Notes under the pieces: model-generated
What the model saw: the letters and a program-made list of their open reading frames with translations, nothing else
Databases searched by the model: none
Told to the model about the DNA's origin: nothing
Made by a program: the position numbers and the translations under genes
In this document: piece by piece, positions 49,969 through 58,651 of the stretch
Numbering within the stretch: position 1 is the first letter of the stretch
Layout of the letters: every line of letters begins with the position of its first letter
Assembly (NCBI GenBank): GCA_963837445.1
Contig: CAWINK010000016.1
Span: 248,001 to 312,000 of the forward strand
Reading direction: 5' to 3'
Source of the DNA: JACVRW01 sp963837445
GTDB taxonomy: Bacteria; Actinomycetota; Thermoleophilia; Solirubrobacterales; Thermoleophilaceae
DNA: 64,000 nt

Positions 49969-51003
49969 ATGAGGCACCGCTGGTTCATCCTCGTGGCCGT
50001 CCTCCTGCTGGTCATGATCGGAGGCGCGGTCGCCGCATTCGCGTACGACAGCTCGCGGGACGACCTGATCGCCGAGGGCGTGACCATCGCCGGCGTCGAC
50101 GTGGGCGGCATGACGAGCGCGGAGGCCCGCATCCTCGTCCGCCGCGAGCTCCAGAGGCCGCTCGAGCGCCCGATCGCGGTGAAGCGCGGGGAGCAGCGCT
50201 TCACGCTCTCCGCCCACGACGCCGGGGTGAAGGCCGACGTGGGCGGCATGGTCGACGAGGCGCTGAGCGAGAGCCGCGACGGCAGCATCTTCAGCCGCGT
50301 TGCCCGGGACATCACCGGCGGGGAGGAGAACGCCCAGGTCTCCGCCCGGGTCACCTACTCGACCGAAGCCGTCGAGCAGCTGGTCGAGCGGGTCGAGAAC
50401 AAGCTCAACCGCCCCGCGCGCGACGCGGAGGTTGATTTCCCCACGCTCGAGAAGGTGAAGGAGCAGAAGGGCCGCAAGGTGAGGGCCGCCGCGCTCCAGC
50501 AGCGGATCGCGCAGGCGCTCACGGTGCCGGGCGTGGAGCGGACCGTGCGGGCGCCGGTGCGGATCCTCAAGCCCAAGGTCACCCAGGAGCAGCTCGCCGG
50601 CAAGTACCCCGTCGTGCTCGTCGCCGACCGTTACAACTTCAAGCTCCGCCTGTACAAGAACCTGAACATCCAGAAGGAGTACACCGTCGCGGTGGGCGCG
50701 CTCGGGTTCGACACCCCGGCCGGGCTCTACCACATCCAGAACAAGGCGGTGGACCCCGCCTGGCACGTGCCAGAAAGGGACTGGGCCGGCGACCTCGCCG
50801 GCACGATCGTTCCGGGCGGAACGGCGGAGAACCCGCTCAAGGCGCGCTGGCTCGGCATCTACGACGGCGCCGGCATCCACGGCACCGACCAGACCTACTC
50901 GCTCGGCAGCGCAGCCTCGCACGGCTGCATCCGAATGGCGATTCCTGACGTGATCGAGCTCTACGACCAGGTCCCGGTCGGCGCGCCGATCTACATCGCG
51001 TAG
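49969..51003 (+). CDS. L,D-transpeptidase (YkuD) with N-terminal VanW/PG-binding-4-like domain
   Basis: 344 aa from ATG 49969, with a TACCCT box 12 nt upstream. N-terminal anchor (WFILVAVLLLVMIGGAVAAFA), a peptidoglycan-binding-4-type domain (VTIAGVDVGGMTSAEARILV, FTLSAHDAGVKADV), then the YkuD catalytic domain VLVADRYNFKLRLYKNLN ... HGTDQTYSLGSAASHGCIRM with catalytic Cys and His. It makes 3-3 cross-links or attaches proteins to peptidoglycan outside the membrane. Earlier frame to 49888 lacks meaningful sequence. Confidence 0.93.
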   Translation: MRHRWFILVAVLLLVMIGGAVAAFAYDSSRDDLIAEGVTIAGVDVGGMTSAEARILVRRELQRPLERPIAVKRGEQRFTLSAHDAGVKADVGGMVDEALSESRDGSIFSRVARDITGGEENAQVSARVTYSTEAVEQLVERVENKLNRPARDAEVDFPTLEKVKEQKGRKVRAAALQQRIAQALTVPGVERTVRAPVRILKPKVTQEQLAGKYPVVLVADRYNFKLRLYKNLNIQKEYTVAVGALGFDTPAGLYHIQNKAVDPAWHVPERDWAGDLAGTIVPGGTAENPLKARWLGIYDGAGIHGTDQTYSLGSAASHGCIRMAIPDVIELYDQVPVGAPIYIA

Positions 51004-51045
51004 CCGTTCCGGGCTCAAAAGACAGCACTGACGGCTGCGCCGCTG

Positions 51046-51094
51046 GAAGCTCAACACGTTGGCGACAAATGTGGTCGCTGTCGTGTTGAGCTTC
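51046..51094. terminator. Long inverted repeat between convergent genes (bidirectional terminator)
   Basis: Outer arms GAAGCTCAACACG (51046-51058) and CGTGTTGAGCTTC (51082-51094) are perfect 13-mers; an inner perfect stem GCGAC/GTCGC (51062-51066, 51074-51078) closes a 7-nt loop. Between the two stems one U-U mismatch and two G-U wobbles keep the helix nearly continuous, about 21 bp. It is the strongest palindrome seen in the window. Position between the convergent L,D-transpeptidase and the small minus-strand gene suggests termination in both directions. Confidence 0.65.
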
Positions 51095-51128
51095 GGTCGG
51101 GCCACCCTTCAATGCCGTGGTTCGGCGC

Positions 51129-51401
51129 TCAAACGCCGATGCGCTCCACAGGAATCTCCTCCCAACCCTGCTCTGCAAGCAGGTTCTGGCGCCCGGTGTG
51201 TCGAATGCAGAGCGTGCCGATGAAGATCCCTCGTTCCTGCTTGCGAAGGACGGAGTACCACATGGTCGACGCGTCGCTCGGACCCTGGATGGGATGCCAG
51301 GGCTTGATGGGCTTGTCGTGCTCGTCCACGAGCTCCGCATCGGCGAGCTGATTCCGCGTGGCAACCCGACCATCCTCAGTGTTGACGAAGAAAGAACCCA
51401 C
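51129..51401 (-). CDS. Small hypothetical protein, 90 aa
   Basis: GTG start at 51401 (VGSFFVNTEDGRVATRNQLA). Codon use in this frame is typical of coding sequence, and the product looks folded (KPWHPIQGPSDASTMWYSVL, GIFIGTLCIRHTGRQNLLAEQ). The 5' end overlaps the divergent xerD start by about 23 nt, so at least one of the two starts may be misplaced; an internal ATG at 51263 would leave 45 aa. No family recognised. Confidence 0.5.
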   Translation of the reverse strand: MGSFFVNTEDGRVATRNQLADAELVDEHDKPIKPWHPIQGPSDASTMWYSVLRKQERGIFIGTLCIRHTGRQNLLAEQGWEEIPVERIGV

Positions 51402-52284
51402 TCCGATCGAGGCTAGCTGGCAGCACGCGCTCGCCCGCTTCGACGACTGGCAGCGCGCCCGTGGGATGGGGGACAAGACGCGCAGCGCGTACGGGGTGGA
51501 CCTCGGGCAGCTCGCCGACTGGGCGGCCGCGCGCGACCTCGACCCCCTGTCGGTGACCCACAAGGAGCTGCGCCACTTCGCCGGCGTCGTCTCGGAGCGA
51601 GGCGCGATGAAGTCGACGGTGGCGCGCAAGCTGGCGGCGATCCGGACCTTCTACCGGCAGCTCGTCGAGCGCGGCGAGCTGGAGGCCAACCCGGCCGATC
51701 TCGTGTCGAGCCCCAAGAAGGACTCCTACCTCCCCAAGGTGCTGAAGCCCGAGGAGGTGGCGCAGATGCTCGAGCGGATCCCGGGCTCGACGCCACTCGA
51801 GCTGCGCGACCGCGCCCTGCTCGAGCTGGCCTACGCGGCCGGCCTGCGCGTGGAGGAGCTGGTCAACCTCGACGTGCGGAGCCTGAACGCGGATGGCGAG
51901 GAGGTACGCGTGGAGGGCAAGGGCGGCCGCACGCGCGTGGTTCCGGTCGGAGAGCACGCCTGGCTGGCGCTCGACCGCTACCTGGCTCGTGGCCGCACGG
52001 TGCTCAATTCCGGAGAGAGCGAGGCTCTCTTTCTCTCGAAGAGCGGCCGGCGCCTGTCAACCTCGGACGTCCGCCGGCGGATGCGCCTGCAGACGCGCCG
52101 GGCCGGAATATCGCCGCACACCCTCCGGCATTCCTTCGCGACCCACCTGCTCGAGGGCGGAGCGGACATTCGCGCAATTCAGGAGCTGCTGGGACACTCA
52201 AGTATCAGTACGACCCAGACATACACTCGGGTAGAGTCGAAACGCCTCAAGAAGGCGTACGCGCGCTCTCACCCCCGCGCGTGA
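51379..52284 (+). CDS. xerD: Tyrosine recombinase XerC/XerD
   Basis: 301 aa from GTG 51379 (an in-frame GTG at 51358 adds 7 residues and increases overlap with the divergent gene). SAM-like N-terminal core-binding domain (FDDWQRARGMGDKTRSAYGVDLGQL), catalytic residues Arg in AAGLRVEELVNL, Lys in VEGKGGRTRVVPV, HxxR in PHTLRHSFATHLL, His in LGHSSISTTQ and nucleophile Tyr in TYTRV. Resolves chromosome dimers at dif. XerC versus XerD cannot be decided; the neighbourhood (sigma, dprA) matches actinobacterial xer genes. Confidence 0.9.
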   Translation: MLTKKEPTPIEASWQHALARFDDWQRARGMGDKTRSAYGVDLGQLADWAAARDLDPLSVTHKELRHFAGVVSERGAMKSTVARKLAAIRTFYRQLVERGELEANPADLVSSPKKDSYLPKVLKPEEVAQMLERIPGSTPLELRDRALLELAYAAGLRVEELVNLDVRSLNADGEEVRVEGKGGRTRVVPVGEHAWLALDRYLARGRTVLNSGESEALFLSKSGRRLSTSDVRRRMRLQTRRAGISPHTLRHSFATHLLEGGADIRAIQELLGHSSISTTQTYTRVESKRLKKAYARSHPRA

Positions 52285-52296
52285 CCTAAGACACAT

Positions 52297-53088
52297 ATGG
52301 AGACAAACCTCAAGGCGATCGAGCTCCGGGACCTCTGGCGCCGCTACAAGGATGAGAAGGACGAGAAGGCCCGCGAGCGACTGGTGCTCGCGTATGCCCC
52401 ACTCGTCAAGTACGTAGCCGGCCGGATGTCGAGCGGTCTGCCCTCCCACGTGGAGGAGGCGGACCTGATCTCCTATGGCCTGCTCGGTCTGATCTCGGCG
52501 ATCGAGCGCTTCGAGCCCGAGCGCGAGATCAAGTTCGAGACCTTCGCGATCACCCGCATCAAGGGCTCGATCATCGACGAGCTGCGCTCGCTCGACTGGG
52601 TGCCTCGCTCGGTGCGCACGAAGGCCCGCGAGATCGAGAGGGCGAACGCCAAGCTCGAGCACCAGCTGCACCGAGCGCCGACCGACCAGGAGATGGCGGA
52701 CACGCTCGAGGTGTCGGTGGAGGACTTCCAGGAGTCGCTGGTGCGCATCTCCAACTCCTCGGTCGTGGCGCTCGACGAGCTGTGGACGGTCTCGGACGCC
52801 TCCGGCGACCAGGTCTCGCTCCTGGACACGATCCAGGATCCCCAGGCGCTCGACCCCGCCATGGAGATGGACACGACCGAGATGAAGGACCGCCTGGCGG
52901 ACGCGATCGCGCGGCTGCCGGAGCGCGAGAAGCTCGTCGTGGCCCTCTACTACTACGAGAACCTCACCCTGCGGGAGATCGGCGAGGTGCTGGGCGTGAC
53001 CGAGTCGCGCGTGTCACAGCTCCACACCAAGGCCGTGCTGCGGCTGAAGTCGCGCCTCCAGGGCGATCCCATCAGCGAAACCGGCTAG
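52297..53088 (+). CDS. whiG: RNA polymerase sigma factor, FliA/WhiG (sigma-28) family
   Basis: 263 aa. Regions 2 (LVLAYAPLVKYVAGRMSSGLPSHVEEADLISYGLLGL, FETFAITRIKGSIIDELRSLDWVPRSVR), 3 (KLEHQLHRAPTDQEMADTL) and 4 (LPEREKLVVALYYYENLTLREIGEVLGVTESRVSQLH) are complete. In actinobacteria this position near dprA and xer holds WhiG; no flagellar genes are seen. The next two genes encode a phosphatase/kinase and a STAS protein, suggesting control by partner switching. The symbol whiG is by position and family only. Confidence 0.88.
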   Translation: METNLKAIELRDLWRRYKDEKDEKARERLVLAYAPLVKYVAGRMSSGLPSHVEEADLISYGLLGLISAIERFEPEREIKFETFAITRIKGSIIDELRSLDWVPRSVRTKAREIERANAKLEHQLHRAPTDQEMADTLEVSVEDFQESLVRISNSSVVALDELWTVSDASGDQVSLLDTIQDPQALDPAMEMDTTEMKDRLADAIARLPEREKLVVALYYYENLTLREIGEVLGVTESRVSQLHTKAVLRLKSRLQGDPISETG

Positions 53089-53103
53089 CGGCGGCCAACC
53101 CGC

Positions 53104-55399
53104 ATGGGGCTGCACGCGTCCGTGGCCGAACTCGCCCAGCAGGCGCTGGAGGGAATGGCCCTCGACGAGCTGCGCGAGGCCGCGGTGGCTGGGGTCGCCC
53201 GCGAGCTGGACGTGGAGCAGGTTGCGCTCCTCGAGCTCACGGGCGACGGTCACGGCCTGCTCTGCCTCGCGGGCGTGGGGCTGCCTGACGGGGTGCTCGG
53301 CGGCGTGCTGCCGGTCGGCCCGGGTGATCCGCCGGGGCCGTCGGCGCTCGGAGACGACCTCGGCTGCGGCCAGCTCGGGCCACTTCCCGGTCGAGACGGG
53401 CGGGCGGCAGGTTGGCTGGCTCGAGACCCACTGTCGCGCGCCACGCGACTTCACGGCCGACGAGGACGGCTTCCTCCACGCCGTTGCGAGCGTGCTCGGC
53501 GCCGCGGCCGAGCGAGCGCGTCTGGACGACGTCGTGAGTGACAGCGAGGCCCGCTTCCGCCAGCTGGCCGACAACACTCCGGCGCTGATGTGGATGACCG
53601 ACGCCGAGGGCGACGTGACGTTCGTGAACAAGGCCTGGCTCCGCTTCACGGGCGGCAGCTCGGACATGGGCGTTACGTTCGAGCAGACCGCCCACCCGGA
53701 CGACCAGGAGGAGGCGCTGCAGCACTGGGAGGAGGCCCTGCGCCGGGGTGAGGAGTTTCGGTGGGAGTACCGCCTGCGCCACGCGGCGTCCCGCGACTAC
53801 CGCTGGGTGATCGAGGTGGGCACTCCGCGCTACTCCGAGGGCGAGTTCGTGGGCTACGTCGGCACGGCCACCGACATTCACGAGCGCCGCACGATGGAGG
53901 AGGCGCTGCGCGAGTCCGAGGCGAGCTTCCGCGACCTGGCGGATACCGCGCCGGCGATGATGTGGACGACGGACGAGGAGGGGCTCGTGACGTTCGTGAA
54001 CGCGGGCTGGCTGCGCTTCACGGGCACGAGCCTCGCCGACGAGCTCGGCGCGAGCTGGCAGCTCGGAGTGCACCCCGAAGATGCGGACGCGGTGCTCAGG
54101 ACGTGGGACGAGGACCGCGCCGAGCTCCGTTCCTGGGAGCGCGAGTACCGCCTGCTTCACCACTCGGGCGAGTACCGCTGGATCGTGGACCGCGGGGTGC
54201 CGCGCTACGAGGGAGGGCGCTACGCGGGATACGTGGGCACCGCGATCGACATTCACGAGCGCAAGACGATGGAGGGCCGGCTGCTCGAGATCTACCAGCG
54301 CGAGCACAAGATCGCCGAGACGCTCCAGCGGAGCCTGCTGCCGGAGCGCCTCCCTCAGATCGATGGCGTGGAGCTGGCCGCGCGCTACCTGCCCGGCGCC
54401 CGCGGGGCCGCGGTCGGCGGCGACTGGTACGACGTGCTCGAGCGCCCCGACGGCCGCGTGGCGCTCGTGGTGGGCGACGTGGTCGGCCACGGCCTGCGCG
54501 CCGCGGCGACCATGGGCCAGCTTCGTAACGCCTTCCGGGCCTACGGCCTGGTGGAGTCGTCGCCGGCGGAGGTGGTGGCGCGCATCAACCGACTGGTGAT
54601 GAGCGGCGTCGAGGACGCCATGGCCACCGTGGTCTACCTCGTGCTCGACCGGGAGACCGGTGAGGTCTCCTTCAGCGCCGCCGGACACCCGCCGCCGCTC
54701 GTGCTCGCCCCGGACGGGCCACATTTCCTCGAGGGCGGGCGCTCGGTGCCGATCGGGGCGTCCGACCCCGCGGTGTTCCGCGAGGCGACTGCCGTACTTC
54801 CGCCGGGCTCCACCCTGCTGCTCTACACGGACGGCCTTGTGGAGCGCCGCGATGTGGGGCTCGAGGAGCGCCTGGGGCAGCTCGCCGAGGTCGCGGGTGC
54901 GGGGGGCGAGGACCTCGATGAGCTCTGCGACCGGGTGATCAAGGTGGTGCTCGGCGAGGGCGAGCCGGGCGACGACGTGGCGCTCCTGGCGGTGCGCCCG
55001 CTCCCGGCCGCATCCGAGCAGATCAGCCTGACGCTGCCCGCCGAGCCCGCGTCGCTCGCCGGGCTGAGGCGGCGCCTGGCGCGCTTCCTCCACGCCACGG
55101 GCGCCTCGGAGGCAGAGCAGTACGAGCTCACGCTCACGATTTGCGAGGCGGCCGGCAACGCGATCGAGCACGCGTACGGTCCCGGCGACGCGACCTACGA
55201 GGTTGAGCTGACCTTCGCGAGCGGGGAGCTCGTGGCCACCGTGCGCGACAGCGGCACCTGGCGCGACAAGCGCGGGGAGAACCGCGGGCGCGGCCTCAGC
55301 ATCATCAAGCAGCTGATGGACCACGTTGACGTCGAGGCGGAGGAGGGCGGCACCGTGGTGACCATGCGCAGGCGACTCACCGCCGCGAGGGCGGCATGA
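53104..55399 (+). CDS. GAF-PAS-PAS-PP2C (SpoIIE/RsbU)-HATPase (RsbW-like) regulator, with internal +1 frameshift
   Basis: Starts at ATG 53104 (MGLHASVAELAQQALEG). The N-terminal GAF-like part is readable to about 53330, then the frame changes by +1 somewhere in 53320-53385; from GHFPVETGGRQVGWLETH onward it is clean. The order is PAS (FRQLADNTPALMWMTDAEG), PAS (FRDLADTAPAMMWTTDEEG), PP2C with metal Asp in GGDWYDVL, VGDVVGHG and GDDVALLAV, then HATPase_c (EAAGNAIEHAYGPGD, RDSGTWRDKRGENRGRGLSI). So one polypeptide carries both the phosphatase and the anti-sigma-kinase function. The span is 3n+1. It overlaps the STAS gene by 4 nt. Confidence 0.85.
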
Positions 55400-55740
55400 G
55401 CTCGCCGGCGGAGATCGCCATAGAGCGCCGCGGCGGGAGCGTGATCGCCCACGTGAGCGGAGAGATCGACATGACGAATGCCGCGTACCTGCGCGAGCAG
55501 CTGGTGGACTCGACGCCGAACGACGCACTCATGCTCGTGATCGACATCGGCGGCTGCCGCTATCTCGACTCGGCTGCGATCGAGGTGCTGTTCGACCTGT
55601 CGAGGCGGCTCGCGCGCCGCCGCCAGGACCTGCGGCTCGTGGTGCCGGCCAGCTCGCCGCTCAAGCGCGTGATCGAGCTGACCGAGATCGGAACGGCCGC
55701 GCCGGTGTACGAGTCGCTCGACTCCGCCCTCTCGCAGTAA
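55396..55740 (+). CDS. STAS-domain anti-sigma factor antagonist
   Basis: 114 aa; ATG overlaps the upstream TGA. The STAS fold is seen as VIAHVSGEIDMTNAAYLREQL and the switch loop CRYLDSAAIEVLFDL, with Ser in DSA as the probable phosphorylation site of SpoIIAA-type antagonists. It is the natural substrate for the HATPase (kinase) and PP2C (phosphatase) domains of the preceding protein and would release a sigma factor, possibly the one two genes upstream. Confidence 0.9.
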   Translation: MSSPAEIAIERRGGSVIAHVSGEIDMTNAAYLREQLVDSTPNDALMLVIDIGGCRYLDSAAIEVLFDLSRRLARRRQDLRLVVPASSPLKRVIELTEIGTAAPVYESLDSALSQ

Positions 55741-55781
55741 CCTGCCAAGCGCACGCACCGCACCGCGAGGGAAGGAGTCTG

Positions 55782-57857
55782 ATGGCGCACGAATCGCCGA
55801 AGAGGATCCGCAATGTGGCGTTGGTTGGCCACCGGGGCAGCGGCAAGACGTCCGTGAACGAGGCACTTCTGTTCGAAGCGGGCGCCATCAACCGGCTTGG
55901 CTCGGTGGCAGACGGAAGCACGGTCTCGGACTCGGCGTCCGACGAGAAGGCGCGCGAGATGTCGATCTCCGCGAGCCTCTCCTCGTTCCGCTGGGACGAC
56001 CGCAAGATCAACCTCGTCGACACGCCGGGTGAGCCGAGCTTCATCGCCGACGCGCTCGCGACGCTGCGCGTGGTGGAGGGCGCCGTGTTCGTGGTGAACG
56101 GCGTGATGGGCGTGGAGGTCACCACCAGCCGCCTGTGGGAGCGCGCGACCGAGCTCGGGCTGGCGCGCACCATCTTCGTGAACATGCTGGACCGCGAACG
56201 GGCCGACTTCTTCCGTGCGCTCGAGTCGCTGAAGCAGGCCTTCGGCCAGCACGTGGTGGCCACCGAGATTCCGATCGGCCGGGAGCACGAGCTCCAGGGC
56301 GTGGTCGACCTGATCGACATGAAGGCCTACCGCTACGACGGCGACAGCCGCGACAACTGCTCGGAGATCGAGATCCCCGAGGACCTGCGCGCGCAGGCCG
56401 AGGAGTACCGCGAGAAGCTGATGGACGAGGTGGCAGAGGTCTCCGACGCGCTCATGGAGCGCTACCTCGAGGGCGAGGAGATCTCGCACGAGGAGACGGT
56501 GGCCGCTCTCAAGAAGGGCGTCACCGAGGGCCACCTGTTCCCCGTCACCTGCGGCGCCGCCACGCGCAACCTGGGGATCAACCGGCTGCTGGACGCCTTC
56601 GTGGAGGACCTGCCCTCGCCGGCGAAGCACGGTCCGATCGAGCTGGACGGCGTGACGCTCGAGCCGGACGAGTCGAAGGACATGGTCGCGTTCGTGTTCA
56701 AGACGCTCGCGGACCCGTATGCCGGGCGCGTGAACCTGTTCCGCGTCTACCAGGGCGTCCTCAAGCACGACTCGCAGGCGCACAACTGCCGCGCCCATAC
56801 CAAGGAGCGGATCGGCCAGCTGCTCGTGCCGCAGGGCAAGGACACCGAGCACGCCGACGAGTTCGGCCCGGGCGACATCGGCGCGGTGGCCAAGCTGAAG
56901 GAGACCCACGCTGGGGACGTGCTCGCCTCGAAGGAGATGGACATCCCGCTGAAGCTGCCGCCGATGCCGCGGCCGGTGATGGCGTTCGCGATCGAGGCCA
57001 AGGCGAAGGGCGACGAGGAGAAGATGGGCCAGGCGCTACGCCGCCTCCAGGAGGAGGACCCGACGATCGACTTCCACCGCGACACCGAGACCGGGGAGCA
57101 GATCCTCGCCGGGATCACGCAGATCCACGTGGAGGTGATCGTGGACCGCATGAAGGAGCGCTTCGGCGCCGAGGTCGAGCTGCACGCGCCGCACGTGCCC
57201 TACCGCGAGGCCATCAAGGGCTCCGCGAAGGCCCACGCGCGCTACAAGAAGCAGACCGGCGGCCGCGGCCAGTTCGCCGACTGCCACATCGAGATCGCGC
57301 CCGGCGCCGACGGCGAGGGGCTCGAGTTCGTGAACGCCATCAAGGGCGGCGTGATCCCCGGCGGGTTCATCCCGGCGGTGCAGAAGGGCGTAGTCGAGGC
57401 GATGCGCACGGGCACCGTGGCCGGCTATCCCGTCCAGGACGTGAAGGTCACGCTCTACGACGGCCAGCACCACTCGGTCGACTCCTCCGAGATGGCGTTC
57501 AAGATCGCCGGCTCGATGGCCTTCAAGGACGCCATGGAGAACGCCCACCCGACGCTCATGGAGCCGATCATGACCGTGACGGTCGTGGTGCCGGAGGAGT
57601 ACGTGGGGGACGTGATCGGGGATCTCAACTCACGCCGGGGGCGGCCGCTCGGGATGGAGCCGACGGGCTCGGTGACCGAGATCAAGGCCGAGGTGCCGAT
57701 GGCCGAGATGCTCGACTACGCCCCCGACCTGCGCGCGATCACGGGCGGGCAGGGCGAGTACTCGATGGACCTCGCCCGCTACGAGGAGGTCCCGAGCCAC
57801 GTGGCGCAACAGGTCGTGCAAGAGGCGCAGCGGGAGAAGGAGGCCGTCAAGGCCTGA
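55782..57857 (+). CDS. Elongation factor G-like GTPase (EF-G2/paralogue) with altered G motifs
   Basis: 691 aa, full EF-G domain layout (G domain, domain II, III, IV with HARYKKQTGGRGQFADCHIEI, V with LNSRRGRPLGMEPTGSVTEI). P-loop GHRGSGKT (16-23). The DTPGH motif reads DTPGE (80-84), so the His important for GTP hydrolysis in EF-G is Glu84, and the NKxD motif reads NMLD (134-137). A normal EF-G presumably exists elsewhere. The role may be a specialised one in translocation, recycling or stress. It follows the STAS gene after a 41-nt gap with GGAAGGAG ahead of the ATG. Confidence 0.9.
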   Translation: MAHESPKRIRNVALVGHRGSGKTSVNEALLFEAGAINRLGSVADGSTVSDSASDEKAREMSISASLSSFRWDDRKINLVDTPGEPSFIADALATLRVVEGAVFVVNGVMGVEVTTSRLWERATELGLARTIFVNMLDRERADFFRALESLKQAFGQHVVATEIPIGREHELQGVVDLIDMKAYRYDGDSRDNCSEIEIPEDLRAQAEEYREKLMDEVAEVSDALMERYLEGEEISHEETVAALKKGVTEGHLFPVTCGAATRNLGINRLLDAFVEDLPSPAKHGPIELDGVTLEPDESKDMVAFVFKTLADPYAGRVNLFRVYQGVLKHDSQAHNCRAHTKERIGQLLVPQGKDTEHADEFGPGDIGAVAKLKETHAGDVLASKEMDIPLKLPPMPRPVMAFAIEAKAKGDEEKMGQALRRLQEEDPTIDFHRDTETGEQILAGITQIHVEVIVDRMKERFGAEVELHAPHVPYREAIKGSAKAHARYKKQTGGRGQFADCHIEIAPGADGEGLEFVNAIKGGVIPGGFIPAVQKGVVEAMRTGTVAGYPVQDVKVTLYDGQHHSVDSSEMAFKIAGSMAFKDAMENAHPTLMEPIMTVTVVVPEEYVGDVIGDLNSRRGRPLGMEPTGSVTEIKAEVPMAEMLDYAPDLRAITGGQGEYSMDLARYEEVPSHVAQQVVQEAQREKEAVKA

Positions 57858-57858
57858 C

Positions 57859-57864
57859 TATCCT
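57859..57864 (+). promoter_or_regulatory. Candidate -10 element (TATCCT) before the zinc-ribbon gene
   Basis: TATCCT ends 7 nt before GTG 57872, after the EF-G-like TGA; the interval TGCCGGG has no SD. Fourth occurrence of this exact box in the window. Confidence 0.42.
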
Positions 57865-57871
57865 TGCCGGG

Positions 57872-58651
57872 GTGAAGAAGGAGCTTCGGCCCGTTCACGA
57901 CGCCGTCAGCTGTGATGTCTGCGGGCGCACCATCCTCAAGGGTGAGCGCGCCGAGTGGTATCTCGCACCCGGCGGCCACCGGCACCAGGTCTGCGACCTG
58001 TGCGCGACGCGCGCGCAGCATCACGGCTGGATCCGCGAATCGGGCGCCGGCGACCTCCCGGCGCGAGTGCCTCGCAACGAGCCGCGCCGTGGCGTGCTGG
58101 GCCGGTTGCGCAAGCGCCGCCCCGTCGGGCGCTCCGCGGACGACGAGGCGCGCCTGGCCGAGCGCGACGCCCTGTTCGGGACCGGCAACGGCAGCGACGC
58201 GGTCAGGCCCAGGCCTGACCCCGAGTCCTCGGAGCCCGACGAAGCGCCGGCGCCGCCGCCCAGGCCGCGCTCGCAGCCCCAGAGCCCCCGGCACGTCCGG
58301 GCGGTGCCGACCACCGCGGAGGTGAAGGTGGAGCGCGCTCTCGACCTCTTCAACAGCTCAGGCCACCAGCGCACGGTCGCCGGGCTGGCGCGCACGCTCG
58401 GGCAGCCGTTCGTGAGCGCCATGCCCGATCCGGCGCAGGCAAGCGCGGTGTCGGTGCTCGTCGCGTGGGAGCTTTCGTGGTATCGCTATCGCGTGGACCT
58501 GGGCGATGAGGCCGATCCGGTGATGATGCTCGACAAGGGCGAGGAGCTCGATCAGATCGACGAGTCCCTGCGCGCCTGGAATGCTGTGCTCGACACGGAT
58601 GGGCGTCTGGTGCCCGGCCCTGGAGAGAGCGACGGAGGTTCTGAGGAGTGA
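57872..58651 (+). CDS. Zinc-ribbon-like protein with disordered linker, 259 aa
   Basis: GTG start. Two CxxC pairs (CDVCGRTI, CDLCATRA) 35 residues apart form a likely treble-clef or zinc-ribbon unit in residues 14-60, followed by a basic Arg stretch, a long Pro-rich linker (EAPAPPPRPRSQPQSPR) and a C-terminal helical part (VERALDLFNSSGHQRTVAGL, AVSVLVAWELSWYRYRVDL). No known family recognised; probably a lineage-specific regulator or RNA/DNA-binding protein. Overlaps the next small gene by 4 nt. Confidence 0.68.
   Translation: MKKELRPVHDAVSCDVCGRTILKGERAEWYLAPGGHRHQVCDLCATRAQHHGWIRESGAGDLPARVPRNEPRRGVLGRLRKRRPVGRSADDEARLAERDALFGTGNGSDAVRPRPDPESSEPDEAPAPPPRPRSQPQSPRHVRAVPTTAEVKVERALDLFNSSGHQRTVAGLARTLGQPFVSAMPDPAQASAVSVLVAWELSWYRYRVDLGDEADPVMMLDKGEELDQIDESLRAWNAVLDTDGRLVPGPGESDGGSEE

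Noticed and set aside
51046..51094. XerCD dif site near xerD
   Set aside because: The sequence is a 21-bp hairpin with a 7-nt loop, not the 11-6-11 layout of dif, and dif sites are usually not next to xer genes.
53237..55528. A 763-codon open frame on the minus strand
   Set aside because: It is antisense to the clearly coding PAS/PP2C/HATPase gene; such long shadow frames arise from high GC and codon bias.
56135..57871. Upstream extension of the zinc-ribbon gene to 838 aa
   Set aside because: The extension is out-of-frame EF-G sequence; the family-like start is at GTG 57872 after the EF-G stop.
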